Shown piece by piece: positions 54,434 to 64,000 of a stretch of 64,000 nucleotides of DNA. The position numbers were made by a program, and so were the translations under genes. Origin of the DNA: Polynucleobacter sp. MWH-UH19D (GTDB lineage: Bacteria; Pseudomonadota; Gammaproteobacteria; Burkholderiales; Burkholderiaceae); NCBI RefSeq assembly GCF_040409795.1, contig NZ_CP099571.1, positions 1,807,439 to 1,871,438 of the forward strand, written 5' to 3'. The stretch's first letter is position 1, and every line of letters starts with the position of its first letter. A model generated the notes under the pieces. It did no database searches. It saw only the letters and a program-made list of their open reading frames with translations, and was not told the DNA's origin.

Positions 54434-55206
54434 AGCAAATGGGAATCTCCAGTTTTTCAGGTAAATGCATTTGGATTATTGGTGCTTCTAGCGGAATTGG
54501 GGAAGCGTGCGCTAAATTATTCATTCAACAAAATGCACGCGTAGCTCTATCAAGTAGAAGAATTGATCGCCTGAATGCTATTGCAAACAAAGCCAAGCCT
54601 AATCAAGCACTTGTAGTTCCTTTAGATGTCACTAAGGATGAGCAATTTGCAATAGCTTACGAACAAATCATCAATACATGGGGTGAGATAGATTTACTTC
54701 TATTTGTATCGGGTGTTTATGCCCCCTTAAGAGCAGATAATTTTGATATTGACATAGCCAGACAAACCATCGAAGCTAATCTGCTTGGTCCAATGAAGGC
54801 AGTAGCTCTGGTACTACCAAAAATGCTTAAGGCTCAAAAAGGTCATATAGCAATTGTAGGAAGCGTTGCTGGATACAGCGGCCTACCAAAGGCTCTAGCA
54901 TATGGGCCCAGCAAAGCTGCCATCATCAACTTTTGTGAAACCCTACACTATGACTTGCTGCCCAAAGGCATTGGTGTGCATATGATTTCCCCAGGCTTTG
55001 TCGCAACAGAGGCCACCGCACAAAATGATTTTGAAATGCCGGCCTTAATTAGTGCTGAAGAGGCAGCCTCAGAAATATTAAAAGGCATTCAGGAAGGTGA
55101 ATTTGATATTCACTTTCCAAAACGATTTTCAAGATTTTTAAAATTCCTGAGAATCTTGCCTTATCCCCTTTATTTTTGGATAGTACGGCGCTTCGTCAAA
55201 ATCTAG
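54430..55206 (+). CDS. Short-chain dehydrogenase/reductase
   Basis: A 258-residue classical SDR. The cofactor loop is WIIGASSGIGEACAKLF, the catalytic Ser-Tyr-Lys is in VGSVAGYSGLPKALAYGPSKAA, and DVTKDEQF gives the adenine-ring region. The C-terminus is basic and hydrophobic (RFLKFLRILPYPLYFWIVRRFVK), perhaps a membrane anchor. Last gene of the operon; it may oxidise or reduce a lipid product of the upstream enzymes. Confidence 0.92.
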   Translation: MKQMGISSFSGKCIWIIGASSGIGEACAKLFIQQNARVALSSRRIDRLNAIANKAKPNQALVVPLDVTKDEQFAIAYEQIINTWGEIDLLLFVSGVYAPLRADNFDIDIARQTIEANLLGPMKAVALVLPKMLKAQKGHIAIVGSVAGYSGLPKALAYGPSKAAIINFCETLHYDLLPKGIGVHMISPGFVATEATAQNDFEMPALISAEEAASEILKGIQEGEFDIHFPKRFSRFLKFLRILPYPLYFWIVRRFVKI

Positions 55207-55207
55207 T

Positions 55208-55226
55208 GCCCTGTTTATACAGGGGC
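55208..55226. terminator. Short hairpin between SDR and dsbA
   Basis: CCCTGT (55209-55214) and ACAGGG (55219-55224) pair around a 4-base loop in the 31-base gap between convergent genes. There is no T-run on either strand, so termination is uncertain. Confidence 0.25.
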
Positions 55227-55237
55227 TCGACTCATTA

Positions 55238-55879
55238 CTATTGACGATATTTATCTTTACGAATTTTTTCTTCAAGGTAATCCATTACTGCGATTGCCTT
55301 TGCCTTAGTACCAGCAATGGATGGTGAGGTGACATACTTGCCTTGCATCACAATAGTTGGCACACCATCAATACGATAAGCTTCGGCTAATTGTTTAGCA
55401 GCCCTTGCTTTTGAAACTACTGCGAAAGAACGATAAGTTGCGAGGAAAGTATTCCGATCAATACCCTGTGAGGCAACCCAATCGGCAATTTCAGTTTCGG
55501 TAAGTAAGCGCTTGTTCTCTTTATGCATTGCGTACATTACTTTTTCATTGAGCGCATCGCCCTTACCCATCGCCTCAAGAGCGTAATACAGTTGGCTATG
55601 TGGCAGGAAATCATCTCTAAATGCTACTGGCACCCTGCGGAAAACAACATCTTTAGGCTGACGCTTAACCCAAGCGCTTAACTCAGGCTCAAAGTCATAG
55701 CAATGAGGGCAGCCATACCAAAAGAACTCGATAACTTCGACCTTACCTTTTTGCTCTACAGCTTGTGGTGCAGGCAGAACTCGGTAATCAAAGCCTTCTT
55801 CAATTTTCTGTGCGTGGACAGCGCCACATAAAAATATCAGAGTGAATGCTAAAAAAATTCGTTTGCTAAATGAAATCAT
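55238..55879 (-). CDS. dsbA: Thiol:disulfide interchange protein DsbA
   Basis: Periplasmic oxidant of cysteines, 213 residues. Signal peptide ~1-23 (ending VHA), active site CPHC in EFFWYGCPHCYDFEPEL, and the cis-proline region RIDGVPTIVMQGKYVT. The helical insert lies between. It lies 9 bases after the SPOR protein gene. Partner DsbB is not in the window. Confidence 0.96.
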   Translation of the reverse strand: MISFSKRIFLAFTLIFLCGAVHAQKIEEGFDYRVLPAPQAVEQKGKVEVIEFFWYGCPHCYDFEPELSAWVKRQPKDVVFRRVPVAFRDDFLPHSQLYYALEAMGKGDALNEKVMYAMHKENKRLLTETEIADWVASQGIDRNTFLATYRSFAVVSKARAAKQLAEAYRIDGVPTIVMQGKYVTSPSIAGTKAKAIAVMDYLEEKIRKDKYRQ

Positions 55880-55888
55880 AGTTACAGT

Positions 55889-56518
55889 TTATTTGCTTGT
55901 TTTAATCAGGGTAGATTTAATGCCCATACCATTTAATTTATCGCGAGCAGGGTTGCTCTCTTCGGCGCTGGCATATGGTCCGGTGCGAACACGCCATAAG
56001 GTATTGCCATCACTCGTTACCTCACTTAACTGTGCCTGAATACCTTGAATGGCTAATGCAGCTTTTTGGGCGTCTGCATCAGCGCGCTTTGTAAATGCAC
56101 CTACTTGCAAGAAATAAATAGCATCGCCTTTTGAAGCTGCCGCAGAACTGCTCGCATCGGTCGACTTTTTGCCACTGACCAAATCGCCAATTGGGTCGCT
56201 ACTTGGAGGTGCCGGAAGTTTTCCTTGTAAGGGCTTATTTAAATCTGGTCCCTCATTGGCAACGGCAGCCTCACCCTCAGCTGAGGCTGAAGGTTTAATG
56301 GTAATAGGCAAATTAGGCGCCCTAACCCCTGGTCTTTCTTGTGGGGTATTTTTAGAAAGATAGAAAGCAATCACGAAAGCGATTCCTAAGCCAGCACCCA
56401 ATCCAAGAACAAAACCCAAAATAGTGCCGCCATATTGAGAATTGCGATTTGAAGTGCTCATATTAGGATCCATGGCTTGCTTTTTGAAGCTTGCTAGTTG
56501 ATTCGGTTTTTTCATCAT
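55889..56518 (-). CDS. SPOR-domain membrane protein (FtsN-like)
   Basis: A 209-residue protein: cytoplasmic lead of ~30, one helix (ILGFVLGLGAGLGIAFVIAFYL), a Pro/Ser/Ala linker, and a C-terminal SPOR domain (~residues 135-209; YFLQVGAFTKRADADAQKAAL and LWRVRTGPYASAEESNPARDKL). SPOR domains bind denuded septal glycan, so a cell-division role such as FtsN is likely. Position between argS and dsbA is standard in Burkholderiales. Confidence 0.9.
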   Translation of the reverse strand: MMKKPNQLASFKKQAMDPNMSTSNRNSQYGGTILGFVLGLGAGLGIAFVIAFYLSKNTPQERPGVRAPNLPITIKPSASAEGEAAVANEGPDLNKPLQGKLPAPPSSDPIGDLVSGKKSTDASSSAAASKGDAIYFLQVGAFTKRADADAQKAALAIQGIQAQLSEVTSDGNTLWRVRTGPYASAEESNPARDKLNGMGIKSTLIKTSK

Positions 56519-56553
56519 ATCCTCATCTTACATATTCACTTCATTCGATGCCA

Positions 56554-58281
56554 CTACATCTTTGCTGGCGCAGATACCCCTAGCACTCTTAATCCATTTT
56601 GCAGAACCTGGCGCGTTGCTGATAACAACGCCAAGCGTGCAAGCTTTAGTGGCTCATCATCTACTAATACACGATCAGCATTGTAGAAAGTATGAAAATC
56701 ACCAGCCAAATCACGCAAGTAGAAAGCAAGAGCATGCGGCGCTAGCTCTGCTGCTGCATTAGTTAATACCTCTGGGTACTCTGCTAAACGTCTTAACAAA
56801 TGGTCAGAAGCCTTACTTTGCAATAAAGATAAATTGGCATTTGTTAAATCAGCAAGCTTGCCACCCCATTGCTGCAATATAGAGCTAATACGCGCATGTG
56901 CATACTGTACATAGAACACGGGATTTTCATCATTTTGCGCAAGTGCCAAATCAATATCAAAAACAAACTCTGTATCGGCTTTGCGAGAAATCAAGAAAAA
57001 GCGAACTGCATCACGACCACGCTGTAAAGCCAACTCTCGCTCTTCAGCAGTCATTTCAGGAGTAACGCCACCAGACCATTCAATCAGATCTCGCACAGTC
57101 ACATAAGAACCTGCACGTTTTGAAATCTTCACCTCTTCACCATGACGCATCACGGTCACCATCTTATGCAAGACATAATCTGGATATGTCTTTGGAATAT
57201 CCCATCCCCGCTTTTGCGCTACGCCCTGCAAACCAGAGCGAACACGCACAATGGTTCCATGGTGATCACTACCTTGAACGTTAATCACTTTCTCAAAGCC
57301 ACGATTCCATTTGCTGGTGTGATAAGCCACGTCTGGAACAAAGTAAGTAAAGCTTCCATCTGACTTGCGCATGACGCGATCTTTATCGTCGCCATCATCC
57401 GTTGTCCTCAACCATAAAGCGCCTTCGGCCTCATAGGTTTTTCCGATAGCCTGCAAATCTTGCACGATCTGATTAACGCTTCCATCGGTATACAAAGATG
57501 ACTCTAGGTAATAGCAATCAAATTTCACACCAAATGTCTTCAAATCAATGTCTTGTTCCTTACGTAAATATGCCACTGCAAATTTACGAATAGATTCCAG
57601 GTCGTCTTGATAATCGGGTGATGCCTTAAAAGCACTGGCAATTTCTGCGATATATTCACCGTTGTAAGCCTGCTCGGGCCAATTAGCATCTCCAGGCTTT
57701 AGTCCTTGTAGACGGGCTTGCACAGATAATGCAAGATTGGCAATCTGAACACCAGCATCGTTGTAGTAAAACTCGCGATGTACCTTAACCCCTTGAGTGG
57801 CCAAAAGATTGGCTAGAGCATCGCCGAGCGCCGCTTGTCTACCATGACCCACATGCAAAGGACCGGTTGGGTTTGCTGACACGAACTCAATCATGGCCCT
57901 AGCAACCGGTTCGGAACCCTGATTTATCTCGCCAAAATGGACTCCAGATGAAAGGATCTCTCTAACAACTGCTGTCTTAGCGGTATTGCTGAGACGGAAA
58001 TTAATGAAACCAGGTCCAGCAATTTCGCAAGATGAAATGAGTTGATCAAACCCCGCCTGCTTTTGCAAGCGATCTACCAATGCCTGAGCCAAATCTCGCG
58101 GATTGAGCTTCCAGGCCTTGGACAGCTGGAGAGCAATATTGCACGCAACATCTCCATGATCGACCGCCTTGGGCCGCTCTAAGCGAGGGGGTGGGGCTTC
58201 ATCTAAGCCACGCTCCTGAGCCATGCCGTTTAAGGCCGAGCTCAACATCTCAATTAAACGATTTTTATTGGTCTGCAACAT
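56554..58281 (-). CDS. argS: Arginyl-tRNA synthetase
   Basis: Class I synthetase of 575 residues. The HIGH motif is HVGHGR in [20 protein letters not shown], and the KMSK region reads [13 protein letters not shown]. The N-terminal additional domain (~1-110) and the C-terminal anticodon-binding helices ([23 protein letters not shown]) are complete. Divergent from the DUF1840 gene, with 35 bases between starts. Confidence 0.97.
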   Translation of the reverse strand: MLQTNKNRLIEMLSSALNGMAQERGLDEAPPPRLERPKAVDHGDVACNIALQLSKAWKLNPRDLAQALVDRLQKQAGFDQLISSCEIAGPGFINFRLSNTAKTAVVREILSSGVHFGEINQGSEPVARAMIEFVSANPTGPLHVGHGRQAALGDALANLLATQGVKVHREFYYNDAGVQIANLALSVQARLQGLKPGDANWPEQAYNGEYIAEIASAFKASPDYQDDLESIRKFAVAYLRKEQDIDLKTFGVKFDCYYLESSLYTDGSVNQIVQDLQAIGKTYEAEGALWLRTTDDGDDKDRVMRKSDGSFTYFVPDVAYHTSKWNRGFEKVINVQGSDHHGTIVRVRSGLQGVAQKRGWDIPKTYPDYVLHKMVTVMRHGEEVKISKRAGSYVTVRDLIEWSGGVTPEMTAEERELALQRGRDAVRFFLISRKADTEFVFDIDLALAQNDENPVFYVQYAHARISSILQQWGGKLADLTNANLSLLQSKASDHLLRRLAEYPEVLTNAAAELAPHALAFYLRDLAGDFHTFYNADRVLVDDEPLKLARLALLSATRQVLQNGLRVLGVSAPAKM

Positions 58282-58316
58282 AGATAAGTGAGTTTATCAG
58301 GTGGTAAGCTGTCGAA

Positions 58317-58634
58317 ATGATCTATCAATTTCGCTCCAAAGCTGGTCCAGACGTCATCATGCTGGCTGATCTGACTAAGCGAATCTTCGACATCTTGGGT
58401 CGTCAACTCGAGCCCAGGGGGATTCTGACCGAAGAGCAATTGCCCACGTTAATTGCTACTCTAGAAAACGCCATCTTGAAAGACCTTGAAGAGCGTTCAA
58501 AAGTAAAGGGCGAGCAGGGCGAAACATCTGAAAAGCCTAAGTTAGCTGATCGACTTGGTCAAAGGGCGTATCCATTTTTAGAACTCATGAAACAGGCTCG
58601 AGCTAAAAACGAGCCTGTGATATGGGGCGTTTAA
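58317..58634 (+). CDS. DUF1840 family protein
   Basis: A 105-residue protein with the DUF1840 text [16 protein letters not shown] and a conserved [25 protein letters not shown] end. Function unknown; family is restricted to beta- and gammaproteobacteria. Codons near the 3' end contain a 9-bp inverted repeat. Its stop overlaps that of metH by 4 bases on the other strand. Confidence 0.88.
   Translation: MIYQFRSKAGPDVIMLADLTKRIFDILGRQLEPRGILTEEQLPTLIATLENAILKDLEERSKVKGEQGETSEKPKLADRLGQRAYPFLELMKQARAKNEPVIWGV
58592..58618 (-). terminator. Inverted repeat downstream of metH, inside DUF1840
   Basis: ACAGGCTCG (58592-58600) and CGAGCCTGT (58610-58618) form a perfect 9-bp stem with a 9-base loop. 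On the minus strand it starts 13 bases after the metH stop, where a terminator is expected. It lies inside the DUF1840 coding sequence, and the T-run after it is short (TTCATG), so efficiency is unclear. Confidence 0.4.
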
Positions 58635-61393
58635 TCAATCAAACTTGCAAGTTGTCGGCGTACATCATCCACCGATTGACCTCGACGCTTTGCCAAATCC
58701 TCAAGCTGCTCAGGAGTAATTTTTCCAACATTGAAATATTGAGCATCGGGATGCGCCAAATAGAAACCGCTTACGCTTGACGCAGGGTTCATCGCCAGAG
58801 ATTCAGTTAAGGTCATGCCAATATCTTCTGAACCAATCACTCGCATTAAGTCTTCTTTCACTTCATGTGCAGGGCACGCAGGATAACCAGGCGCTGGACG
58901 AATACCACGATATTCCTCATTGATCATTTGATCATTAGTAAGTAGCTCATCGGTTGCGTAGCCCCAGAGATCTGTACGAACGCGATGATGCATTAATTCA
59001 GCGAAAGCTTCAGCCAAACGATCTGCCAATGCTTTCAACATAATCGCGCTGTAATCATCATGCTTAGACTGAAACTCTGCCACCTTCTTGTCAACGCCAT
59101 GACCAGCGGTCACCGCAAAACATCCCACATAATCAGCCACACCTGAATCTTTTGGTGCAACATAATCCGCAAGACAACGATTCGGTCTGCGTACACCCTC
59201 AATCACTGGACGCTCGGATTGTTGGCGTAAGTTGTGCCAGACAAATAAGGGATGTTGACGCTCTTCATCGCTATATAAAACAATGTCATCACCAATGGCA
59301 TTAGCAGGATAGAAAGCAACTACACCGTCAGCCTGTAACCATTGACCTTTAATGAGTTTGTCCAACATGCCCTGAGCATCCGCATAAACCTTGCGCGCCT
59401 CCTCGCCAACTACTTCATCATCCAAGATCGCTGGGAATTTACCCGCTAAATCCCAAGTTTGAAAAAATGGTGTCCAGTCAATGTACTTCGCAATATCGCC
59501 AAGAGAAAAGTTCTTAAAGACACGACGCCCAATAAATTTTGGCTTTTCTGGCACATACGCCGACCAGTTGATCATCTCGCGATTTTTACGTGCTGCCTCT
59601 AATGAAATACTCGGTGTAGCTTTCTTATTTGCATGTTGCTCACGAATACGAGCATAGTCATCTCTTAACTCTTGAATGAATTTCTTAGCACTCTCATCTG
59701 ACAAGAGATTTGAGGCTACTGACACAGAGCGAGATGCATCGGGCACATACACTACTGGACCGTCATAATGGGGAGCAATTTTTACAGCCGTGTGAACCCG
59801 TGAAGTAGTCGCACCACCAATCATCAAAGGAATTTGGCGAGAGCGGAAATATTCATCACGCTGCATCTCTTGTGCAACATAAGTCATCTCTTCAAGCGAT
59901 GGCGTAATCAACCCTGAGAGACCAACAATATCTGCATTCTCTTCTTTAGCGCGCTTTAAGATTTCCGCACAGGGCACCATGACACCCATATTGGCAACTT
60001 CAAAGTTATTGCACTGAAGCACTACCGTAACAATATTTTTACCAATATCGTGAACGTCACCCTTGACGGTAGCCATCACAATCTTACCCTTAGCTTTAGC
60101 CTCTCCACCGGCAGCAATATGTTGGCGTTTTTCTTCCTCAATATAAGGAATGAGCATGGCTACAGCTTGTTTCATTACGCGTGCGCTCTTTACTACTTGA
60201 GGCAGGAACATTTTTCCAGCGCCAAACAAATCACCCACAACGTTCATACCATCCATGAGCGGGCCTTCAATGACCTCGATTGGTCTGCCACCCGCACCCA
60301 TGATTTCAGCGCGCAACTCTTCAGTATCCTCTTCGATGAATGTCGTGATGCCATGTACTAAAGCATGCGTTAAACGCTCACGTACTGGCGCTTCACGCCA
60401 TACTAAATTCTCAACCTGCTTGGTACCATCGCCTTTAAATTGATCGGCAATTGCCAAAAGTCTCTCGGTTGGCGTTTGACCTTCTTTTTCCTTAAAACGA
60501 TTGAGTACTACATCTTCAACACGCTCACGTAATTCTGGGTCGAGATCTGCATAAACTCCTAGCTGCCCAGCATTGACGATACCCATGTCCATGCCGGCCT
60601 GAATGGCATGGTAAAGAAATACTGTATGTATCGCCTCTCGTACTCGATCATTTCCACGGAAAGAAAAACTTACATTAGAAACACCACCGCTAACCTTTGC
60701 GCCAGGAAGATTCTCTTTTATCCAACGAGTGGCATTGATGAAATCCACAGCATAGTTATCGTGCTCTTCAATACCCGTTGCAATGGCAAAGATATTAGGG
60801 TCAAAAATAATATCTTCCGCGGGAAAGCCAATCTCGTTTACCAGAATGTCATAGCTTCGCTGACAAATTTCTATCTTGCGTTGGAATGTATCTGCCTGAC
60901 CCGCCTCATCAAACGCCATGACAACCGTCGCGGCACCATAACGACGGATTAGGGCTGCTTGCTTACGAAAGGGTTCCTCGCCCTCTTTCATGGAAATCGA
61001 ATTAACGATGGGCTTACCCTGTATGCACTTCAACCCCGCCTCGATCACACTCCATTTCGAGGAGTCAATCATGATGGGTACACGTGCAATATCTGGTTCA
61101 GAAGCAATCAAATTGAGGAAGCGTGTCATTGCCGCTTCAGAATCAAGCATTGCTTCATCCATATTGATATCAATCACTTGCGCGCCATTTTCAACTTGCT
61201 GGCGTGCTACCGCAAGCGCTTCATCAAATTGATTATTCAGAATCATTCGCGCAAACGCTTTGGAGCCCGTTACATTGGTGCGCTCCCCAATGTTCACGAA
61301 TCCCACTTCGGCAGTCACATTGAATGGCTCTAAACCAGAGAGCTTCATTGCGGGAATGGTTTGCATCTGATTTTTGTTTTCTACCTTAGTCAT
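58631..61393 (-). CDS. metH: Methionine synthase, C-terminal modules (split MetH)
   Basis: A 920-residue protein with the MTHF-binding domain (from [24 protein letters not shown]), the B12 domain with [18 protein letters not shown] (DxHxxG ligand), and the AdoMet reactivation domain ending in [15 protein letters not shown]. The homocysteine-binding module is on the adjacent gene, 61390-62451, with an ATGA overlap. The split is common in Burkholderiales. Together they remethylate homocysteine; no B12 riboswitch is present in the 38 bases upstream of the pair. Confidence 0.97.
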   Translation of the reverse strand: MTKVENKNQMQTIPAMKLSGLEPFNVTAEVGFVNIGERTNVTGSKAFARMILNNQFDEALAVARQQVENGAQVIDINMDEAMLDSEAAMTRFLNLIASEPDIARVPIMIDSSKWSVIEAGLKCIQGKPIVNSISMKEGEEPFRKQAALIRRYGAATVVMAFDEAGQADTFQRKIEICQRSYDILVNEIGFPAEDIIFDPNIFAIATGIEEHDNYAVDFINATRWIKENLPGAKVSGGVSNVSFSFRGNDRVREAIHTVFLYHAIQAGMDMGIVNAGQLGVYADLDPELRERVEDVVLNRFKEKEGQTPTERLLAIADQFKGDGTKQVENLVWREAPVRERLTHALVHGITTFIEEDTEELRAEIMGAGGRPIEVIEGPLMDGMNVVGDLFGAGKMFLPQVVKSARVMKQAVAMLIPYIEEEKRQHIAAGGEAKAKGKIVMATVKGDVHDIGKNIVTVVLQCNNFEVANMGVMVPCAEILKRAKEENADIVGLSGLITPSLEEMTYVAQEMQRDEYFRSRQIPLMIGGATTSRVHTAVKIAPHYDGPVVYVPDASRSVSVASNLLSDESAKKFIQELRDDYARIREQHANKKATPSISLEAARKNREMINWSAYVPEKPKFIGRRVFKNFSLGDIAKYIDWTPFFQTWDLAGKFPAILDDEVVGEEARKVYADAQGMLDKLIKGQWLQADGVVAFYPANAIGDDIVLYSDEERQHPLFVWHNLRQQSERPVIEGVRRPNRCLADYVAPKDSGVADYVGCFAVTAGHGVDKKVAEFQSKHDDYSAIMLKALADRLAEAFAELMHHRVRTDLWGYATDELLTNDQMINEEYRGIRPAPGYPACPAHEVKEDLMRVIGSEDIGMTLTESLAMNPASSVSGFYLAHPDAQYFNVGKITPEQLEDLAKRRGQSVDDVRRQLASLID

Positions 61394-62451
61394 GCTTCCT
61401 CAACTTCTTCTCGATAGAAAACTCTAGGCTTACGTTTTGCAACAGCATTCGCAATAGCGCGAATATGGTCCGGCGTAGTCCCGCAGCAACCGCCCACCAA
61501 GTTCACTAACCCATCTTTCGCAAAACCGTCTACTAGACTCGAAGTAATTTCAGGAGTCTCATCAAATCCAGTGTCACTCATCGGGTTAGGTAAACCTGCG
61601 TTTGGATAGCAAGAGACTGCCGCATCGCAAATACGGGCTAACTCGGCAATATAAGGTCGCATTAAGGCTGCACCAAGCGCGCAGTTGAGCCCAAAGGTCA
61701 ATGGCTTAATGTGGCGCAAGCTATTCCAGAACGCCTCAACGGTTTGCCCAGAGAGAATTCTTCCGGAGGCATCTGTTACGGTTCCAGAAATCATGACTGG
61801 TAAGCGCTCGCCCGTTTCTTCAAAGAATTCATCCAGAGCGAACAACGCTGCTTTTGCATTCAGAGTATCGAAAATAGTTTCAACTAAAAATAAATCGACT
61901 CCGCCCGTAAAGAGCCCTTCGATTTGTTCACGATATGAAGCACGCAAAGCATCAAAGGTAATATTGCGAGCACCTGGATCATTCACATCAGGAGAAATAC
62001 TCGCAGTTTTTGGAGTTGGGCCAATCGCACCAGCAGCAAAACGGGGTTTTTCTGCAGTGCTGTATTTATCGCAAGCCGCACGTGCCAGCCTTGCCGAGAC
62101 TTCATTCATCTCTCTCGCCAAGCCAGGCATTTTGTAATCTTCTTGGGCTACTGAGGTGGCGCCAAATGTATTCGTTTCAATAATGTCAGCGCCAGCATCC
62201 AAATACTTCTCATGGATCTCACTAATAATTTGTGGTTGTGTGAGCACCAATAATTCGTTGTTTCCCTTGAGGTCGCCAGCGTGCTCTGCAAAACGAGTAT
62301 TACCTGGTAGTCCGCGGTAATCTGCCTCAGTTAACTTGTATTGCTGAATCATGGTCCCCATGGCACCATCCAATATGAGGATGCGCTGCTTTAAAAGCTC
62401 AGGAAGCACCTGGCCGCGGGTATAAGGCTGGGACAAACCATTAAATTGCAT
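61390..62451 (-). CDS. metH: Homocysteine S-methyltransferase module (split MetH N-terminal part)
   Basis: A 353-residue homocysteine-binding barrel equal to the N-terminal quarter of E. coli MetH. Seen: [27 protein letters not shown], the zinc ligand Cys in GLNCALGA and the pair in [13 protein letters not shown]. It works with the B12 module encoded just downstream with a 4-base overlap. Divergent from phaM. Confidence 0.96.
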   Translation of the reverse strand: MQFNGLSQPYTRGQVLPELLKQRILILDGAMGTMIQQYKLTEADYRGLPGNTRFAEHAGDLKGNNELLVLTQPQIISEIHEKYLDAGADIIETNTFGATSVAQEDYKMPGLAREMNEVSARLARAACDKYSTAEKPRFAAGAIGPTPKTASISPDVNDPGARNITFDALRASYREQIEGLFTGGVDLFLVETIFDTLNAKAALFALDEFFEETGERLPVMISGTVTDASGRILSGQTVEAFWNSLRHIKPLTFGLNCALGAALMRPYIAELARICDAAVSCYPNAGLPNPMSDTGFDETPEITSSLVDGFAKDGLVNLVGGCCGTTPDHIRAIANAVAKRKPRVFYREEVEEA

Positions 62452-62525
62452 TGCTTAACCGGGATTGATCTCTAGAATCCCTTATTCTATTGGAAAAGCC
62501 ACTTTTTATTTACCTTGGAGCCCTC

Positions 62526-62978
62526 ATGTTTGGAACCATTCCTGAATTCAATCAAAGTCTTGAGATGTTTAAAACCATGTGGGGACAAGGTGCGGCTGGC
62601 CAAGCTGGACAGTTTCCTTTCACCACAGATGCCTCAAAGGCGGCAGGGGGACTAGGCGCGGCATTCCCTGGCATGGATATTGAGGAGCTCGAGAAACGCA
62701 TTAAAGACCTCAAAAGCGTTGAAAACTGGCTCAACCTTAACCTCAATATTTTAAAGTCAACAATTCAGGGGCTTGAAGTGCAACACGCAACAATGATGGC
62801 CCTGAAATCATTTGGAGATGCGGTCTCAGCTGCAAGCACAGCAGCAACTGCAAAAGCAGAGCCCAGTGAGAGCCCTAAAGCAAGTAAGCCTAAATCACGG
62901 AAAACCGCAACACGCCGTCCTCGCAAAGCCGGCGATCCAACTTACCTTGACGAAGTAGGTAATTCAGGTGAGCAATAG
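62526..62978 (+). CDS. phaM: PhaM family granule-associated protein
   Basis: A 150-residue protein. The N-terminus MFGTIPEFNQSLEMFKTMWG and the PhaM core MDIEELEKRIKDLKSVENWLNLNLNILKSTIQGLEVQHATM are clear. The C-terminus is basic, rich in Lys, Arg, Ala and Pro (SKPKSRKTATRRPRK), like the DNA-binding tail of Ralstonia PhaM, which links PHB granules to the nucleoid and activates PHA synthase. ATG 62526 chosen; a start at 62490 adds a non-conserved lead. The last 89 bases overlap the hydrolase gene on the other strand. Confidence 0.9.
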   Translation: MFGTIPEFNQSLEMFKTMWGQGAAGQAGQFPFTTDASKAAGGLGAAFPGMDIEELEKRIKDLKSVENWLNLNLNILKSTIQGLEVQHATMMALKSFGDAVSAASTAATAKAEPSESPKASKPKSRKTATRRPRKAGDPTYLDEVGNSGEQ

Positions 62979-63975
62979 CCTCTCCCATTGCAAAAGTCAG
63001 TTGGTGAATGTCGAGCTCGCGCTTAAATAGAACTGGCACAAGCTCACGAGCAGTCGTAGGCTTTTGACAGGCTTTTAGCGCATCTGCAAGGCGCTCGTCA
63101 TGATGCGCATTTAACTGGGCTACTCTAGGTTTAATTCCAATGAAAGGTTTGCCATGAGATGGCAATACCAATGCATCATCCGGTAATGGCAAATACTTTT
63201 TAAGTGATTGCAAATATAAGCCCAATGGATCTGCATCTGGATCTGCATCATAAACGCTAACGTTCGTAGAGATGCGCGGCAACAGCATGTCTCCAGAAAT
63301 GAGTACATTGAGGTCTTTACAAAAAAGTGATGCATGTTCTGGCGCATGACCATAACCCATAATGACTTGCCAATCATGCCCACCGATTGAGATCAACTCG
63401 CCATCAAGTATCCGACGATATTGACGCGGAACACCGGGAACCATATTGCTGTAGTAATTTGAGCGGGCCCGTATCTTTTCCAAATCTTCTGGTGCAGTTA
63501 ATCCATGCTTTTGAAAATGATCAGCTGAACCACCACTGCCCGCACGCGCACCAACTGCTACACCCCCTTCTTTACAACTTAACCACTGCGCCGTCAAATA
63601 GTCAGTCATTGAAATCCATAAAGGGACATTCCATTTTTCACATAGCCATTGAGATAAGCCAATGTGATCTGGATGCATATGCGTCACAAGCACGCGTAAC
63701 ACTGGCAAGCCTTCTAATTGAGTTGAAAAAATAGATTCCCACGATGCTTTCGTTTCATCATTTGCGATACCACAATCAACAATTGTCCAACCTTCAACCC
63801 CATCAAATTGATCGCGTAATAACCAAAGATTAATGTGGTCTAAGGCGAATGGCAGCCTCATCCGCAACCAACGAACCCCTGGAGCAACTTCAATGCTTTG
63901 ACCAATTGGCGGAAGTTGATCACCTAATGGATAATGAATAGCGGATTCATTTGCAGCTTGATGTTGATTACTCAT
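62890..63975 (-). CDS. Metallo-beta-lactamase fold hydrolase
   Basis: A 361-residue protein with the zinc motif THMHPDHIGL, an Asp/His in VIMGYGHAPEHASLF and MLLPRISTNVSVYD. The C-terminal winged-helix (LTFAMGEAIAHLNYLLRQGKL) is the extra domain of glyoxalase II-like and SdsA-like hydrolases. Substrate unknown. Its 3' end overlaps phaM by 89 bases. The 25 bases beyond its start to the window end show no feature. Confidence 0.88.
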   Translation of the reverse strand: MSNQHQAANESAIHYPLGDQLPPIGQSIEVAPGVRWLRMRLPFALDHINLWLLRDQFDGVEGWTIVDCGIANDETKASWESIFSTQLEGLPVLRVLVTHMHPDHIGLSQWLCEKWNVPLWISMTDYLTAQWLSCKEGGVAVGARAGSGGSADHFQKHGLTAPEDLEKIRARSNYYSNMVPGVPRQYRRILDGELISIGGHDWQVIMGYGHAPEHASLFCKDLNVLISGDMLLPRISTNVSVYDADPDADPLGLYLQSLKKYLPLPDDALVLPSHGKPFIGIKPRVAQLNAHHDERLADALKACQKPTTARELVPVLFKRELDIHQLTFAMGEAIAHLNYLLRQGKLDRRLCEDGVLRFSVI

Positions 63976-64000
63976 ATTGAAATTTTATTTTTTATTTAAG

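Noticed and set aside
60608..61333. Plus-strand ORFs of 114 and 124 codons over metH
   Set aside because: They mirror conserved MetH codons and show no protein-family features.
61390..61393. metH split as a frameshift pseudogene
   Set aside because: Both parts have proper starts and stops and an ATGA junction at a domain boundary, as in other Burkholderiales.
62452..62525. Cobalamin or SAM riboswitch before metH
   Set aside because: Only 38 bases lie between metH and the window-side phaM frame extension, 74 to phaM ATG; no B12-box text was seen.

Overview
The window is a gene-dense stretch of a betaproteobacterial chromosome. The best match by gene content and order is the Burkholderiales, most like Polynucleobacter (family level likely, genus an inference). 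Evidence: the kdsD-kdsC-lptC-lptA-lptB-hpf-ptsN-hprK-rapZ order, HPr kinase in a Gram-negative, metH split in two, a stand-alone hldC, PhaM, TorF/Gcw_chp porin, and DUF2909, DUF2970, DUF1840 and DUF493 proteins. Base composition is moderate and even, intergenic gaps are short, and I see no insertion sequence, prophage, integrase, toxin-antitoxin pair or CRISPR array. This is core chromosome.

Layout. 1-5862 (+): Kdo synthesis, LPS transport, then the regulatory PTS branch (ptsN, hprK, rapZ). 5807-7767 (-): mutY and mutM. 7803-12766 (+): a TPR-LolB fusion, ispE, tRNA-Gln, prs, rplY, pth. 12779-16902 (-): ferredoxin, coaD, rsmD and a pair of M16 peptidases. 16966-18880 (+): ftsY and rpoH, the latter behind a perfect CIRCE operator. 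18899-27847 (-): a complete aa3/caa3-type cytochrome oxidase block (ctaC, ctaD, a 43-residue assembly protein, ctaG, DUF2970, ctaE, surf1, ctaA, ctaB, sco). 28028-35305: bioC-like, comF, trmL, gpsA, secB, grxC, rhodanese, gpmA, ctpA and moeB. 35302-40030 (-): ptsI, ptsH, EIIA-Man, gshB, gshA. 40134-42919 (-): torF-glnK-amtB with an NtrC-type site upstream. 43181-48174: ubiK, a lipoprotein, lipA, lipB, DUF493, hydrolase, ferredoxin, VanZ protein. 48212-50323: birA, coaX, hldC. 50413-55206 (+): a five-gene coupled operon (periplasmic glutathione peroxidase, FAD amine oxidase-like, DUF1365, Cfa-type methyltransferase, SDR) that looks like a lipid-modification or oxidative-stress unit. 55238-62451: dsbA, SPOR protein, argS, DUF1840, split metH. 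62526-63975: phaM and a metallo-beta-lactamase-fold hydrolase.

How it works together. The two PTS clusters encode EI, HPr, EIIA-Man, EIIA-Ntr and HprK but no sugar permease here, so the chain looks regulatory. Envelope genes (Lpt, Kdo, LolB, SecB, DsbA, M16) recur. The oxidase block carries its structural, haem-A and copper-insertion genes together.

The most useful observations are: rsmD appears to start at an AUA codon with a good Shine-Dalgarno; LolB is fused to a TPR protein without a lipobox; rpoN is absent from its usual slot between lptB and hpf, while an NtrC-like site sits before torF-glnK-amtB with no sigma-54 motif; MutY has an expanded iron-sulfur loop; and the gpx-to-SDR operon. 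No wholly new defence or mobile system was found.
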